From Tritrichomonas musculus (lineage: Eukaryota > Parabasalia > Tritrichomonadida > Tritrichomonadidae), in NCBI GenBank assembly GCA_039105265.1, contig JAPFFF010000005.1, positions 6,557,501-6,621,500 on the forward strand: 64,000 nt of DNA, read 5' to 3'. Shown in pieces: positions 38,409 to 48,119 of this stretch (its first letter is position 1; each line of letters starts with the position of its first letter). The notes beneath the pieces were generated by a model, which searched no databases, was not told the origin of the DNA, and saw only the letters and a list, made by a program, of their open reading frames with translations. The position numbers and the translations under genes were made by a program.

Positions 38409-38840
38409 TTAAATCCCTCGAAATGGAATCCATTTATGAGATTTATGTTGAGTAGCTCGTCGTGAATCAACTGCAGCTTGAGCCGTGGATGATCCACCTG
38501 TCTGAGGGGTACTTGGTTTCAACTCACCTCGAGCGAACTGTTCACTTATTTTCTCTAACTTATCAGTGACAGATCCCTTAGGCATGTGGCTAAATATATT
38601 TGCGCCTGTTGATGTTATAGCTCCCAATGTAGGATTGAATGCAGTCGCGAATGGTGTTATAGCATGTAATACAGTACCGATAGCTTTAGGATTATTAACG
38701 GCAAAATTCTTAGCTCCAATTAGGCCTTTCTTTGTAGCATTCCATACTCTATGAGCAACATTTTTAGCTCCTATTAATCCTTGATGGACATCATTCTTAA
38801 GTCGATTCCAACCGCTAGTGATGAAATTCTTGAATCCCAT
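38409..38840 (-). CDS. candidate membrane-active minor capsid protein (pVI-like)
   Basis: I choose the ATG at 38840 (MGFKNFITSGWNRLKND) over an in-frame one at 38891, which overlaps the ATPase gene. The 143-residue product opens with an amphipathic helix, has two GLIGAKN repeats (GLIGAKNVAHRVWNATKKGLI...GAKNF), then a Gly/Ala-rich hydrophobic stretch (KAIGTVLHAITPFATAFN) and a Ser/Thr/Gln linker. An N-terminal amphipathic helix in a small protein next to capsid and ATPase genes recalls the membrane-lytic protein VI of adenoviruses. This is an analogy, not a family match. Confidence 0.4.
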   Translation of the reverse strand: MGFKNFITSGWNRLKNDVHQGLIGAKNVAHRVWNATKKGLIGAKNFAVNNPKAIGTVLHAITPFATAFNPTLGAITSTGANIFSHMPKGSVTDKLEKISEQFARGELKPSTPQTGGSSTAQAAVDSRRATQHKSHKWIPFRGI

Positions 38841-38868
38841 GTTTATATATAACAAAAATAAGTTGATT

Positions 38869-39720
38869 TTATTCCTCAAAGTGTGATTCATTTGCTGTGA
38901 TATTGATTATAAATCGATCATGTTGGCCTTTATGATTGAGATATTCTGCTGTCGTTGATTTGACATCGAGATTGTTAGGTGTCTGTTGTAACATTGAGGT
39001 GAAATCCTCTTTAGAGAAACCACTATAACATATAATATCTGTAGCTAATCGCTTAACATTGAGGTGAACAAATCTTAATGTCTGAACAGCTATAATACAT
39101 GTAAGGTTATAATGCCTGGTCTTAGTAAGTAATCGACATAGTTCTGAATTACCATTCTTAAGTAATGGGGAGCCTGCAGCGTCATCTAGTACGAGCAATG
39201 TATTGTATGGATATGAGGCTGTTTGATATTGAACTAGCTTGGATGCTATATAAGCTATCCTGTCTTCAATTTCCATTAACGAATGTTTAGATATAATTCT
39301 AGCCATTTCTTCATTCACCTCAACCATCTTACTCAATACATGTTTGACCATAGCGTAGTATTTAAGTTTTCGTCTAAGATGTCGCTTAAGGTATGGTAAT
39401 AGATTATCCTCCTTAATGTATTCAATCGAGGTCTTAACATTTTTGGATAACACCTCAGCTGTCTTGTCGAGCTTGCCTGATGTTGAACAGAAAATGATCT
39501 TACTGTAATATGGCTTGGCAAATAATCGCTCCGTTATCATAATATGTCTCCATATCCAGAATGACTTGCCGGCACCCATTTTGCCGATCAGAAAATATAT
39601 ACCATTGGATGAGAATGGATATTCTGGACTAAGTGGTCTAATTAAAGCCATCTCAATATCTCGCTGATTCTTACGTAATGAATCCTCAATTAATTCCTCA
39701 ACTCGCTTGATTTCAGCCAT
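38869..39720 (-). CDS. A32-like genome-packaging ATPase of the Polinton
   Basis: The product has a Walker A motif, GKMGAGKSFW, and a hydrophobic Walker B strand ending LLVLDDAAG, then TKTRHYNLTCIIAVQT, which fits the sensor strand of FtsK/HerA-type ATPases. Such ATPases pump element DNA into the capsid. I take the ATG at 39720 (MAEIKRVEELIEDSL), preceded by ACAAATGG like other element starts; a second ATG lies 9 bases upstream, and the longer frame overlaps the integrase stop. Confidence 0.88.
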   Translation of the reverse strand: MAEIKRVEELIEDSLRKNQRDIEMALIRPLSPEYPFSSNGIYFLIGKMGAGKSFWIWRHIMITERLFAKPYYSKIIFCSTSGKLDKTAEVLSKNVKTSIEYIKEDNLLPYLKRHLRRKLKYYAMVKHVLSKMVEVNEEMARIISKHSLMEIEDRIAYIASKLVQYQTASYPYNTLLVLDDAAGSPLLKNGNSELCRLLTKTRHYNLTCIIAVQTLRFVHLNVKRLATDIICYSGFSKEDFTSMLQQTPNNLDVKSTTAEYLNHKGQHDRFIINITANESHFEE

Positions 39721-39730
39721 TTGTATCATA

Positions 39731-40810
39731 TTAAATGAATTTCTTAATTCGATCTGGAATGCTATTTTGATTAAGCCAATATTGACGCTCCATTGTCGAT
39801 AACTTGGTTGGATGACCCTCACGCATATATTTAGATTTGATAGTGTCTTTGACTAATGAATTGTCTGACAATAAATATGTAATCGAATAAGTGTCATTCT
39901 TGGTGTTGTAGGATCGGATATCTTTAACGATACCTCGCTTGCCATCTTTAATAGTTGTCGCTAATGGAACATTTTTAGCTGACTTAACTAGTTTATAACC
40001 TGGTACTGTATCAACAGATCCATCACTAGATCTTATTAAGAATTGGTTTCCATAAGGAGAATCAACAATATATGACTCCTTAGATAAATTGGTTCGGTGC
40101 TTAGTTAATGGGCTCTTATCAAGAACAACTCTGACTGTATCACCTGGTTTGAACTTATATGGGTTGTCTTGTTCCATCTTATTAATATATTCTAATTCGT
40201 CATCCTTAGTGAATTCATTTGGAGTTTTATAATTAAGTGATCTATGAGGCATGTCATTATAGGAATTAACTAGATCTAAGATATCTGTGTTAGGTTCATT
40301 AGATTTCATATCTCTAATTGTTCTCATAAACCTATTAATAATACCTAACTTATTGTGATCATTATCGGTGGTAGTAGTGTAGATTATGTGATGTTCCCTC
40401 ATAAAATCTAACACAGTGTTTGACAAATAAGCTGTATCTTCATCTGACATAATAGACTTACATTCAGGTTCTGCCTTAATAAAGTTGTTCAATGATCTCA
40501 ACACATCCTTAGCACCCTTACCTGACATTGGATAAGCATAGGCTTTGCGAGAATTGATATTGATGAACATTAGGTAATCTGGATTTCCTATAAATGTATC
40601 CATTTGGAATGCATGCGGGATTTTAGAATAAATATGCATGAACTTAGGTGGAGGAATATGTTGATCATGAACAACCTTATTATTAAGGTATTCCTTGGCT
40701 TCATCATCTGTGAAACCATATTTATTCGCAATTCGTTTGAACTTAGATAATGTGTTCGTTGGATATTTCTTATAAACATCAGCAATTGTTTGGAATTTAA
40801 TTCTAGACAT
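39731..40810 (-). CDS. retroviral-type integrase of the Polinton
   Basis: A 359-residue protein with an N-terminal helical region (IADVYKKYPTNTLSKFKRIA), an rve/DDE catalytic core at about 65-210 (FQMDTFIGN; SIMSDEDTAYLS; TTDNDHNKLGIINRFMRTIR; PHRSLNYKTPNEFT), and a C-terminal region with two beta-barrel-like segments (FKPGDTVRV; GKRGIVKDIRSYNTKNDTYS) ending in a chromodomain-like tail. It would bind the AG...CT ends and insert the element. It is upstream of the ATPase on the same strand, 10 bases from its start. Confidence 0.92.
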   Translation of the reverse strand: MSRIKFQTIADVYKKYPTNTLSKFKRIANKYGFTDDEAKEYLNNKVVHDQHIPPPKFMHIYSKIPHAFQMDTFIGNPDYLMFININSRKAYAYPMSGKGAKDVLRSLNNFIKAEPECKSIMSDEDTAYLSNTVLDFMREHHIIYTTTTDNDHNKLGIINRFMRTIRDMKSNEPNTDILDLVNSYNDMPHRSLNYKTPNEFTKDDELEYINKMEQDNPYKFKPGDTVRVVLDKSPLTKHRTNLSKESYIVDSPYGNQFLIRSSDGSVDTVPGYKLVKSAKNVPLATTIKDGKRGIVKDIRSYNTKNDTYSITYLLSDNSLVKDTIKSKYMREGHPTKLSTMERQYWLNQNSIPDRIKKFI

Positions 40811-40829
40811 TTATGATGAATTAGAGTTT

Positions 40830-42071
40830 TCAATTGTACAGTAGCTTACGATTTTGTAAGAACACAACATCCATCGTAAACATAACGAAGTCATTAAATG
40901 ATACAGGAACATCAATTTCATTTCGATCATAAAACTCAATCCAGAACTTATCATCATCATCATTGATTTTGAAATACTTAATCGGATTGAATATTTCATT
41001 TGTTCTACCTATAATGTTATGATTGGATTGACTAGCAAATGAAGCAGCTACCTCACGCTCTAGGCTTGTCATGACATTATTGAATATGAGGTCTCTATGA
41101 AACTTCGTCACATATTCTAAACTATTTCGATTAGGATTTGTAGTACCAATATTGAAATAATTTGCAGTATCAAACTCAAATCTATCATTTTCATCTAATT
41201 CATCAGGATACACAGCTGCATAAGGTAAAGGTTCATCATTACCATCATCCCATTGATAGAATTTCTTATATGTAGCATCATCATTGTTTGGAGTCATCAT
41301 GAAATCAACATAGAATTCATCATGATCATTCTGATTTGATCTAAATGATAACATAATTTTGTCACCAATTTCCTCAACAATAGTGAAATCTCTAACATCA
41401 TAAATACCATCAACATCATTATTAAGATAGAATGGAACATCATTTCGTAAACACATCAAATGATAATTATCTTTATCTGAATCTAACTGTTCAAGGGCTG
41501 CTATTTTTTCATCTTTAGATTGTCCTGAATCAAGTATTCTATCTCGAAGCATATTATAAACATTATTATCATTAATTTCATCATACAAATTATCAATGAA
41601 ATCATCAACATCATCATATATATCATTAACATATTCTATTCTATACACCTGAATATCCTTTGGATCCATCCTATTAACTACATCTTGGATTTGGTCATCA
41701 TTTAAATGACTAAGATCATCATCAGGGTATAAACCATTAGCTAGATCATCAAATTTGTCTTGTTTATATTTTCTAATATATAAGACGAAATCTAATTGAG
41801 TACATTTTCTTATACTAATTTTCATATTACGGACTCCAATAATTTTTTCACCTATATTAGATGTTTTCCATTCAGGTGGATATTTAAAATAAATTCTATT
41901 AAAGTGTTTAGGACCATTTTGAAAATATGATTCATCGCCTGTTGTAGGATCCGTATCAGTGATTGCATCAGTGAATGAATTATAAACCATTTCAATGGGT
42001 AATGGAATTTGTTCAATATCTATACGAGCTCCATTATTTGGATCGTATCGGACATCTCGTCGGTAACTCAT
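40830..42071 (-). CDS. unrecognised acidic Polinton protein, 413 aa
   Basis: It begins MSYRRDVRYDPNNGARIDIE and is rich in Asp, Asn and Tyr. The N-terminal third (FNRIYFKYPPEWKTSN; GVRNMKISIRKCTQLDFVLYI) and the C-terminal quarter (KFWIEFYDRNEIDVPVSFND; FVMFTMDVVFLQNRKLL) look beta-rich and are separated by an acidic helical insert (DDVDDFIDNLYDEIND). That would suit a jelly-roll with an inserted module, so a structural protein is possible. Its first codons lie within the right TIR, so its promoter is duplicated at the other end of the element. Confidence 0.6.
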   Translation of the reverse strand: MSYRRDVRYDPNNGARIDIEQIPLPIEMVYNSFTDAITDTDPTTGDESYFQNGPKHFNRIYFKYPPEWKTSNIGEKIIGVRNMKISIRKCTQLDFVLYIRKYKQDKFDDLANGLYPDDDLSHLNDDQIQDVVNRMDPKDIQVYRIEYVNDIYDDVDDFIDNLYDEINDNNVYNMLRDRILDSGQSKDEKIAALEQLDSDKDNYHLMCLRNDVPFYLNNDVDGIYDVRDFTIVEEIGDKIMLSFRSNQNDHDEFYVDFMMTPNNDDATYKKFYQWDDGNDEPLPYAAVYPDELDENDRFEFDTANYFNIGTTNPNRNSLEYVTKFHRDLIFNNVMTSLEREVAASFASQSNHNIIGRTNEIFNPIKYFKINDDDDKFWIEFYDRNEIDVPVSFNDFVMFTMDVVFLQNRKLLYN

Positions 42072-42822
42072 TTAAATCAAAAATAAACATTTGTAAACAT
42101 TGGGATATAAAAAATAATCATTCATTTATTCTTCATCATCAGCTAACTCATCGGAATCATCAATGGAATAATCATAGCTAGCTCTATTAGCTAACAAAGC
42201 CCTTACTACTGAGGTGATGATATATACCTTACAGCGTGGATCATCTAAATCTGACTCATCGAAATCATATTTTCTCTGCAAATAATCTTCATCAATCTCA
42301 CAATCCCAATACTCATCATCTTGGCTGACATAGTCGTAGACTAGATCGTAGATATCAACAATTTCACCAATCCAGTCACTATGAGCTAGCACATATTTGC
42401 TAACACATTGGACATATTCATCGAATCCATCGAAATCATCTTCAAATTGGGGGTAAAGAATTTCTGTAGACATATTATATTTATGAATGGGAAATAAAAA
42501 ATTAAATTAAAAATAGTTTGGGCTAATTTAGGTGGAAACCTCTGAGGTTGGCCAGAACATAGGATATTTATCCCAATTATAACGATTCCATGTATCTGGC
42601 TTTATTTCGAAATCATCAGCGTAGTCAAAAATGCTTATCAATAGACATATTCTTATTTACATACCCGATAAAATCTTAAATTAATTATAAAATAGCTGTT
42701 GTTCCCAAACTTTGGCTCTCAAGGACCTGTTGGGAGCTATCGATGGCTGTGGAGACCATGTTGGCGCATAGTTAAGGATGTGCGGAGAGCTTTAGCTCGG
42801 AGCCATCCTTAACATATCTACT
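42066..42822 (-). repeat. right terminal inverted repeat of the Polinton
   Basis: Inverted copy of 22492-23252, with the same subterminal nested hairpin and the same 115-residue gene. Its inner border is inside the first codons of the 413-residue gene, which suggests that the repeat grew inwards by copying one end onto the other. Confidence 0.92.
42126..42473 (-). CDS. TIR-borne acidic protein, right copy (Polinton)
   Basis: Identical in protein sequence to the left-TIR copy at 22841-23188 and also facing inward. On this side it precedes the 413-residue gene on the same strand, 54 bases upstream of its start, so the two may be co-regulated here but not at the left end. Confidence 0.75.
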   Translation of the reverse strand: MSTEILYPQFEDDFDGFDEYVQCVSKYVLAHSDWIGEIVDIYDLVYDYVSQDDEYWDCEIDEDYLQRKYDFDESDLDDPRCKVYIITSVVRALLANRASYDYSIDDSDELADDEE

Positions 42823-43833
42823 GAGTCCTCTTCCGTTCGAGGTAAGGTTGGAAACCATTTTTCGGACTGGATCGATAATCCAGAACAAATATTAAAACAA
42901 AGTATCTCTAAATGTGTCGAAACAGGTTTATTAGTTTGGAGATAACATTCTATATCGAGAATTGTGCTGTTACGCAAGATTACATAAACAAACATCTCGA
43001 TTATCTTACAAACTTACTTCCTTCTAATTTGTTGTATTACAATAGTATTCCAAAACAATGGAAACTAATCCAATCTGCTATTAAATATAACATGCTAATT
43101 CTCAATTTAGATAACAATCTTGGTTTGTTCTACTATTCGATAAACAAATGTACCCAAAAAATTAATGGATCGATCTTTATTAAAGATATCTCGACAAACA
43201 AGATTAGCAATCTAATAAAACTATATTCGTTTAACATACCGATTATTGTTCTCTCGATTCGCAGAAGTTTCGATAATCTATTAATCCAACAAACAACTCT
43301 GGAGAAGAAATTAACAAATAATGTCGATAAACGATTTGTAATGGAGGAATTAGAAACTTATCTTGCAACTGGCTCGAAATACTTCTTCCTAAAGAAGATT
43401 TTAAGGGCAAATCCCGAGTCTATTGGGCTAATCGATTCTCTAATAGTTCGTCTTCGAACATAACGTTACAAATGTATTGGTAAACTGATTACAGGGCTCG
43501 TTCCGATACTCTTATGCCAAATCGATAATATTCCATTAGAGTTTCCAAACGATAAAGTAACAACTATTGCAAAAAAACATAAAGAAGAACAATCGGAGAA
43601 GCTATTTCTCGAATTTAATAAAGACCTAATCGAATCTCTTAACAAAGAGAATAACAAAACTAAAGAATCTGCTGCACAAGAACAACAAGAACTATTGCGC
43701 AAACGAGAGGAACTTTTGGCAAAGAAAGAGAAGGAAGCCAAACTTCTAAACCATATTACAGAATCGTTCGATATACCGCATTCTAACAAAAAGAAGTTAA
43801 TCGAATATCCCGACAAAACACATTTGTATTAAG
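42823..43833 (+). pseudogene. right part of the interrupted repetitive gene
   Basis: Plus-strand coding-like sequence resumes directly after the Polinton and runs to a TAA at about 43831. It includes a long open segment at 42912-43463 (ITFYIENCAVTQDYINKHLDYL; SIPKQWKLIQSAIKYNM) and ends in a Lys/Glu coiled coil (LLRKREELLAKKEKEAKLLN). It appears to be the other end of the gene that starts at 21186. It is decayed in several places. The family is unknown to me and could be part of a mobile element. Confidence 0.5.
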
Positions 43834-45338
43834 TATATTCCATATTATATAAAAAATATTTAATGAAAGAGTTTTGTTCGTCAGGTGGAGTTTTATGAGT
43901 ATTTTTATTAATTTTCGTAAACCATTGAAATTATAAAAAAATTCATCAAATATTTTTCAAGTTTTTGCATAAAAAAAGTCATAAAATATTAAATGCATCT
44001 TTATTATATGAAAATGTTTAATAAAAAAATTAATTCAATCGATCTTGTAATAATATCATTTTAAATTTCTATGAATTAAATGATAAATGTGTAAAATGAA
44101 GAATGATTTTTGCATAATATAATATGATTTATCTTTTGAAACTTTTTCTACTCTTGAAAACATGAATTGCTAAAATCTGATTCTAAATATTCTCAATGAA
44201 ATCTTTTAAAAATGCCTTAAGATATGCGCTAATGATTTATTTATTTACCATTATTGGTTTAAATAAGAGATTGTTGGGAGAAATTAATGAATATGTCGTA
44301 ATCTTTGTATTTTTATTATAAATTAAAACTAATTTATCTCAGTAAAAACAGAATTTTCTTTGTTTTTAACAGAGCAATTTAAAAGATGACTATTGGAATA
44401 ATGCATATTTTAATATATAATTTATCAAAAAATATTTTGCATGCTTTAATTTCCTTCTTGAAAAAAAAAGCAATTAAAAAAAAATTCAATATGAACCAGA
44501 AATAGTCAAAAAGTTTTTGACATATTAAAAAAAATCCTTGAAAAAGATTCATGCCAATTGTTTTTTTCATTCAAAAATTTAAATTTTTTTAAAAAATTAA
44601 AGGTTAAAATGCAGCTACGCCTGACGAGTCGTTTTTTATTTTCATATATTTATTGTGATATATATTAATTATCCTATAAATTGACATATAGTTATCCCTT
44701 GAGAATTAAACAACCATTCCAAAAAATGAGTTGTAAAATACATTTTTTTATAAATTTTATTTTTTTTCATGAAAAAAATTGTTTTATTTTATATAAATAA
44801 TAAATAAATATTAATATTATATTTATTAGTTAAATATACGATAATTATGAATTAAAAATATTTTTTCATTAAGATATTTATATATATTTAATGATTTTTG
44901 GCAATTATGTAACTTCTTTCCCTATGAATAAATAATCAAAACAATAAGTATTTCATATAATACAATAAATGTTTAAAATAAACATATAATAAAATTATTG
45001 AGATATAAAATATTAAAGGAAATAAAAGCAAAATATTAAATAGACAAAATACGTTATTTTCGTCCCCGAACTTCTAAATAAACGAAAATTTTTAACTTTT
45101 TGAATCTTTTATAAAAAATACATGAAACACATGATAATTTCTAAAGATAAATATAATAATAAAGAAATTTGGATTTATAATTTCTTACCATTCACTTCAT
45201 TTTTTTTTTATGGAATCTATCAAAATATGTCGATAAGTAGATACACTATATTGAAATGAATTAATTGATAAAAAATAATTTTTTGAATTTTGAATTGAAT
45301 TCAAAATTTTTATTTGAAAAAAAATATTTCATGATTTT
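43834..45338. other. intergenic A+T-rich region
   Basis: About 1.5 kb with no supported gene. The 63-codon frame at 44379-44570 (minus) is Phe/Ile/Lys rich and looks accidental. No inverted repeat of note was seen. Confidence 0.45.
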
Positions 45339-45343
45339 TCATT
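45339..45343 (+). promoter_or_regulatory. candidate initiator TCATT
   Basis: TCATT matches the trichomonad initiator consensus TCAYW and lies 19 bases before the ATG at 45358, the usual spacing for such short leaders. Confidence 0.35.
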
Positions 45344-45357
45344 TTTTATATTGACAA

Positions 45358-45711
45358 ATGTCTGATCGATTTAAAAAATTGGAAATGATAAAAAGTAATG
45401 GCAGACATACCCAAGAAACTATCCAAGATTTAGAAATAAAGCTTCAACAATTAGAACAAGAAGAAGCGCCTTTAGCAGAAAGACAAAACCTTCAACGCCG
45501 AATAAATGAAATGAAAAAAGACTCTCCTCAAGATAAACATGATAATGATGATAATCATGATCACCATGATCATCATAATCATCATGATCATAAAGAACCT
45601 TCACATGAACACCATGAAAAAAATAAATCTGATGATCACAAAATTGGAAAAGGAGCATCAAAGTTCCATGAATTATCAAAATCTCATAAACACCATAAAA
45701 AGCATGATTGA
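45358..45711 (+). CDS. small His/Asp-rich protein
   Basis: A 117-residue protein with an N-terminal coiled coil (residues 15-52, TIQDLEIKLQQLEQEE) and a C-terminal half dominated by His, Asp and Lys (HDHHDHHNHHDHKEPSHEHH). Clustered His/Asp can bind zinc, nickel or copper, so metal storage or buffering is possible, but low-complexity composition alone does not prove it. The repeat-rich nucleotide sequence (GATCAT units) also creates a mirror frame on the minus strand at 45419-45760. Confidence 0.6.
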   Translation: MSDRFKKLEMIKSNGRHTQETIQDLEIKLQQLEQEEAPLAERQNLQRRINEMKKDSPQDKHDNDDNHDHHDHHNHHDHKEPSHEHHEKNKSDDHKIGKGASKFHELSKSHKHHKKHD

Positions 45712-46010
45712 AATATAAAGCATCAATACTTAACAATGCGATTTTTTTATTATTTTTCAATTAAAATCATATTAGTTGAAATTCTATATAGATTTTATTT
45801 CTACTTAAGAAATATCAGTGATAAATAAATGGAATTTCGAATTCAATGGAACCAAATTCATTTCATGCTATTTTTAAAAGGTTTAAAACCCTTAATTCAA
45901 GTTAATATACACGAAAACATTTTTTTTTTTATGCTAATTGGCATAAAATACATCTTATAGAAAAAATTGACCAAATAAACAAAGAAACCTAATTTCGAGA
46001 TTTTATTCTG

Positions 46011-48119
46011 ATGTCTGAGAATAACAAAGAATGGTTCATTATTATGGACTTCTTATTTCAAAAATATGAAATCGAATACGAGGATAATATGTCACCGCAA
46101 AGAGTAATTCAGAAAGTTCAAAAATTTTTATTTCCAAGTGAACAAAAAGAAATTTTAATCTCCCAAAAAAATGAAGACAAACACCAAAAGCTGCAACTTT
46201 TCCGGAGCAAGTTTCCTGATTATTATGGCGCTATTCCCGTTACAGATAATATTTCAATTGATGAAATCGATTACAACAAGTATCAATTTTATCTCTTCCG
46301 GCCAATAATGAATGTTTATATGAAAATATATATCGTTGAATATGATAATATGTCAACAAGTTCTTTTTACTTGAAATTTGAATTGGTATATCCTGTAAAA
46401 AAAAAAGTTACTCTTTTGAAAAATTATTTAAAAGAAATGATAAAACAAATTAATAATGAATCAAGTGTTAAATATCTTATTGAATCTATGGAAAAAGGCT
46501 TTAAACTTCAACCAGCATTATTTGGAAAAGAATTAGAAGATGAAGATTATATAGAGCCTACTTTGAATGACCAAGACATATATCTTATCATTAATGGAGA
46601 AAATAACTCAAAACAAAATCTTTGCTCACTTGGGCGATTTTATTACTTTTCATTTGGAGATAATCAACAAACACAGCCGAATCAACCACCACCACCACCA
46701 CCATCACCACCATCATCATCAAATCCACCCAAAGAAGGTGATGCTGAATCACTTGATTATGATATGACAGGTCTTACTCTTGCTGATGCAAAAAAAAAAC
46801 TTATTGAAAAGCATCAAAATAATCACAATACACCAGATGATAAAGTGATAATTTTATTTAATGGGATGATTCAAACAGACAAATTCGATAAGTTAGATGA
46901 TTTGCTATGCGATAATCATTTTTATCATTTCACAGTCATTTTTGAATCTTCTGATATGAAAATAAATTCACCATTCCTTCAACCTATGCCAAATGAACAA
47001 AAAAGGACATATAAAATTCCTACTCCTGACAAAGGAAGACCGCTCATCGTTAAATTTGAAAATCGCTTTCAACAACAATATGCAATTTATAGCAATTATA
47101 ATATTAACAATTGTGCCCCTGCTATTAATTATAATATGAGTCAAATTAATAACTCATTCAATAGTTCTAATCACCTAAATTATTATACGAATACAACCAA
47201 TTATGCATCAGAAATAAATACAGTTCGGAATGGAGAAAACAAAATAGAAAATACTCTAGTACAAGGAAAGCCATCAATGAGTACACCACTACCAATTGCT
47301 ACACCACCACCTCAACCAACATTGCTACCTCAATCTACCTCACCACCTCAACCTACTTCACAACTTCAATCAACACCACCACCTCAATCTACACCACCAC
47401 TTCCAATGCAAACTACATCAATCTCAGCATTTTCTTCACCAACACAAAATAATAATCAGAATGATACTATTCAGAATACTAATAATCAGAATATTAATAA
47501 TCAAAATAATAATAATAATAATGATAATAATCAGAATAACAATAATAATAACCAAAATAATAATAATAATCAAAATAATAATAATAATCAAAATAATAAT
47601 AATAATCAAAATAATAATAATAATCAAAATAATAATAATAATCAAAATAATAATAATAATCAGAATAATAATAATCAGAATAATAATAATCAGAATAATA
47701 ATAATAATGATCAGAATTATAATAATCAGAATGACAATAATAATAATAACAATACCAATGAGGGAGGAAACAATGATGGCAATAATTATAATACGAATAT
47801 TAGTGATAATGGAGAAGATGACAACAATATCAACCATATTGATATTAACAGCGATTCTAATCGTAGTGATAATTCAACAAATAGTAGTGAAAATAATTTT
47901 ATGACTAATATTTATTCTAGTGATTTTAATGATCTTGATGAACCTAATTCTAATGACATTTCTGACGATGAACTTCTTGATATATTTATCATTTATTTTA
48001 AAAAATTCCTCGAAGAATCCAATATTGGTCCTACTCCGATTCCATCTTATTGCAAAGAAAATTCTGAACTTTTTAATAATTTTATGGAATATTACAAACG
48101 ATTCCAGCAAAAACAGTAA
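46011..48119 (+). CDS. Asn-rich protein with ubiquitin-like folds
   Basis: A 702-residue protein. Residues 1-215 form a globular region of helices and strands. A Pro run (PPPPPPPSPP, about 222-231) leads to a ubiquitin-like domain at about 245-310 (TLADAKKKLIEKHQ; VIILFNGMIQTDKFDKLDD), which has the spacing of the beta-grasp fold. A Pro/Gln/Ser stretch follows, and then a long Asn-rich tract with an 18-nt unit coding NNNNNQ repeated about eight times (nt 47500-47720). The C-terminal 60 residues are ordered again (LLDIFIIYFKKFLEESN). I cannot name the family. The prion-like tract may drive assembly. Confidence 0.7.
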   Translation: MSENNKEWFIIMDFLFQKYEIEYEDNMSPQRVIQKVQKFLFPSEQKEILISQKNEDKHQKLQLFRSKFPDYYGAIPVTDNISIDEIDYNKYQFYLFRPIMNVYMKIYIVEYDNMSTSSFYLKFELVYPVKKKVTLLKNYLKEMIKQINNESSVKYLIESMEKGFKLQPALFGKELEDEDYIEPTLNDQDIYLIINGENNSKQNLCSLGRFYYFSFGDNQQTQPNQPPPPPPSPPSSSNPPKEGDAESLDYDMTGLTLADAKKKLIEKHQNNHNTPDDKVIILFNGMIQTDKFDKLDDLLCDNHFYHFTVIFESSDMKINSPFLQPMPNEQKRTYKIPTPDKGRPLIVKFENRFQQQYAIYSNYNINNCAPAINYNMSQINNSFNSSNHLNYYTNTTNYASEINTVRNGENKIENTLVQGKPSMSTPLPIATPPPQPTLLPQSTSPPQPTSQLQSTPPPQSTPPLPMQTTSISAFSSPTQNNNQNDTIQNTNNQNINNQNNNNNNDNNQNNNNNNQNNNNNQNNNNNQNNNNNQNNNNNQNNNNNQNNNNNQNNNNQNNNNQNNNNNDQNYNNQNDNNNNNNTNEGGNNDGNNYNTNISDNGEDDNNINHIDINSDSNRSDNSTNSSENNFMTNIYSSDFNDLDEPNSNDISDDELLDIFIIYFKKFLEESNIGPTPIPSYCKENSELFNNFMEYYKRFQQKQ
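47500..47720 (+). repeat. 18-nt codon repeat (AAT)5CAA
   Basis: Imperfect tandem units of about 18 bases that encode NNNNNQ. The tract is expanded by slippage and is a likely length polymorphism. On the minus strand it makes an all-Ile shadow frame. Confidence 0.85.

Larger units (their letters stand above)
22492..42822. mobile_element. Maverick/Polinton element, 20.3 kb
   Basis: The ends are perfect inverted copies beginning AGTAGATATG and ending CATATCTACT, the AG...CT form typical of Polintons. Inside are a retroviral-type integrase (40.8-39.7 kb), an A32-like packaging ATPase, a major capsid candidate, a minor capsid candidate and a large fibre-like protein, as in Maverick/Polinton elements. 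A four-base GAGT lies on both sides as a flanking repeat; six bases is usual. The element sits inside another repetitive gene whose parts flank it. The ends match over about 0.7 kb and its genes read open, so it is probably young. No full polymerase catalytic region or protease is evident, so I call it incomplete. Its base composition is less A+T extreme than the flanks. Confidence 0.93.

Noticed and set aside
44379-44570. Minus-strand 63-codon hydrophobic frame
   Set aside because: Phe/Ile/Lys composition expected of random A+T-rich DNA; no supporting context.
47436-47837. All-Ile minus-strand frame opposite the Asn-rich tract
   Set aside because: It is the complement of the (AAT)n codons of the plus-strand gene.
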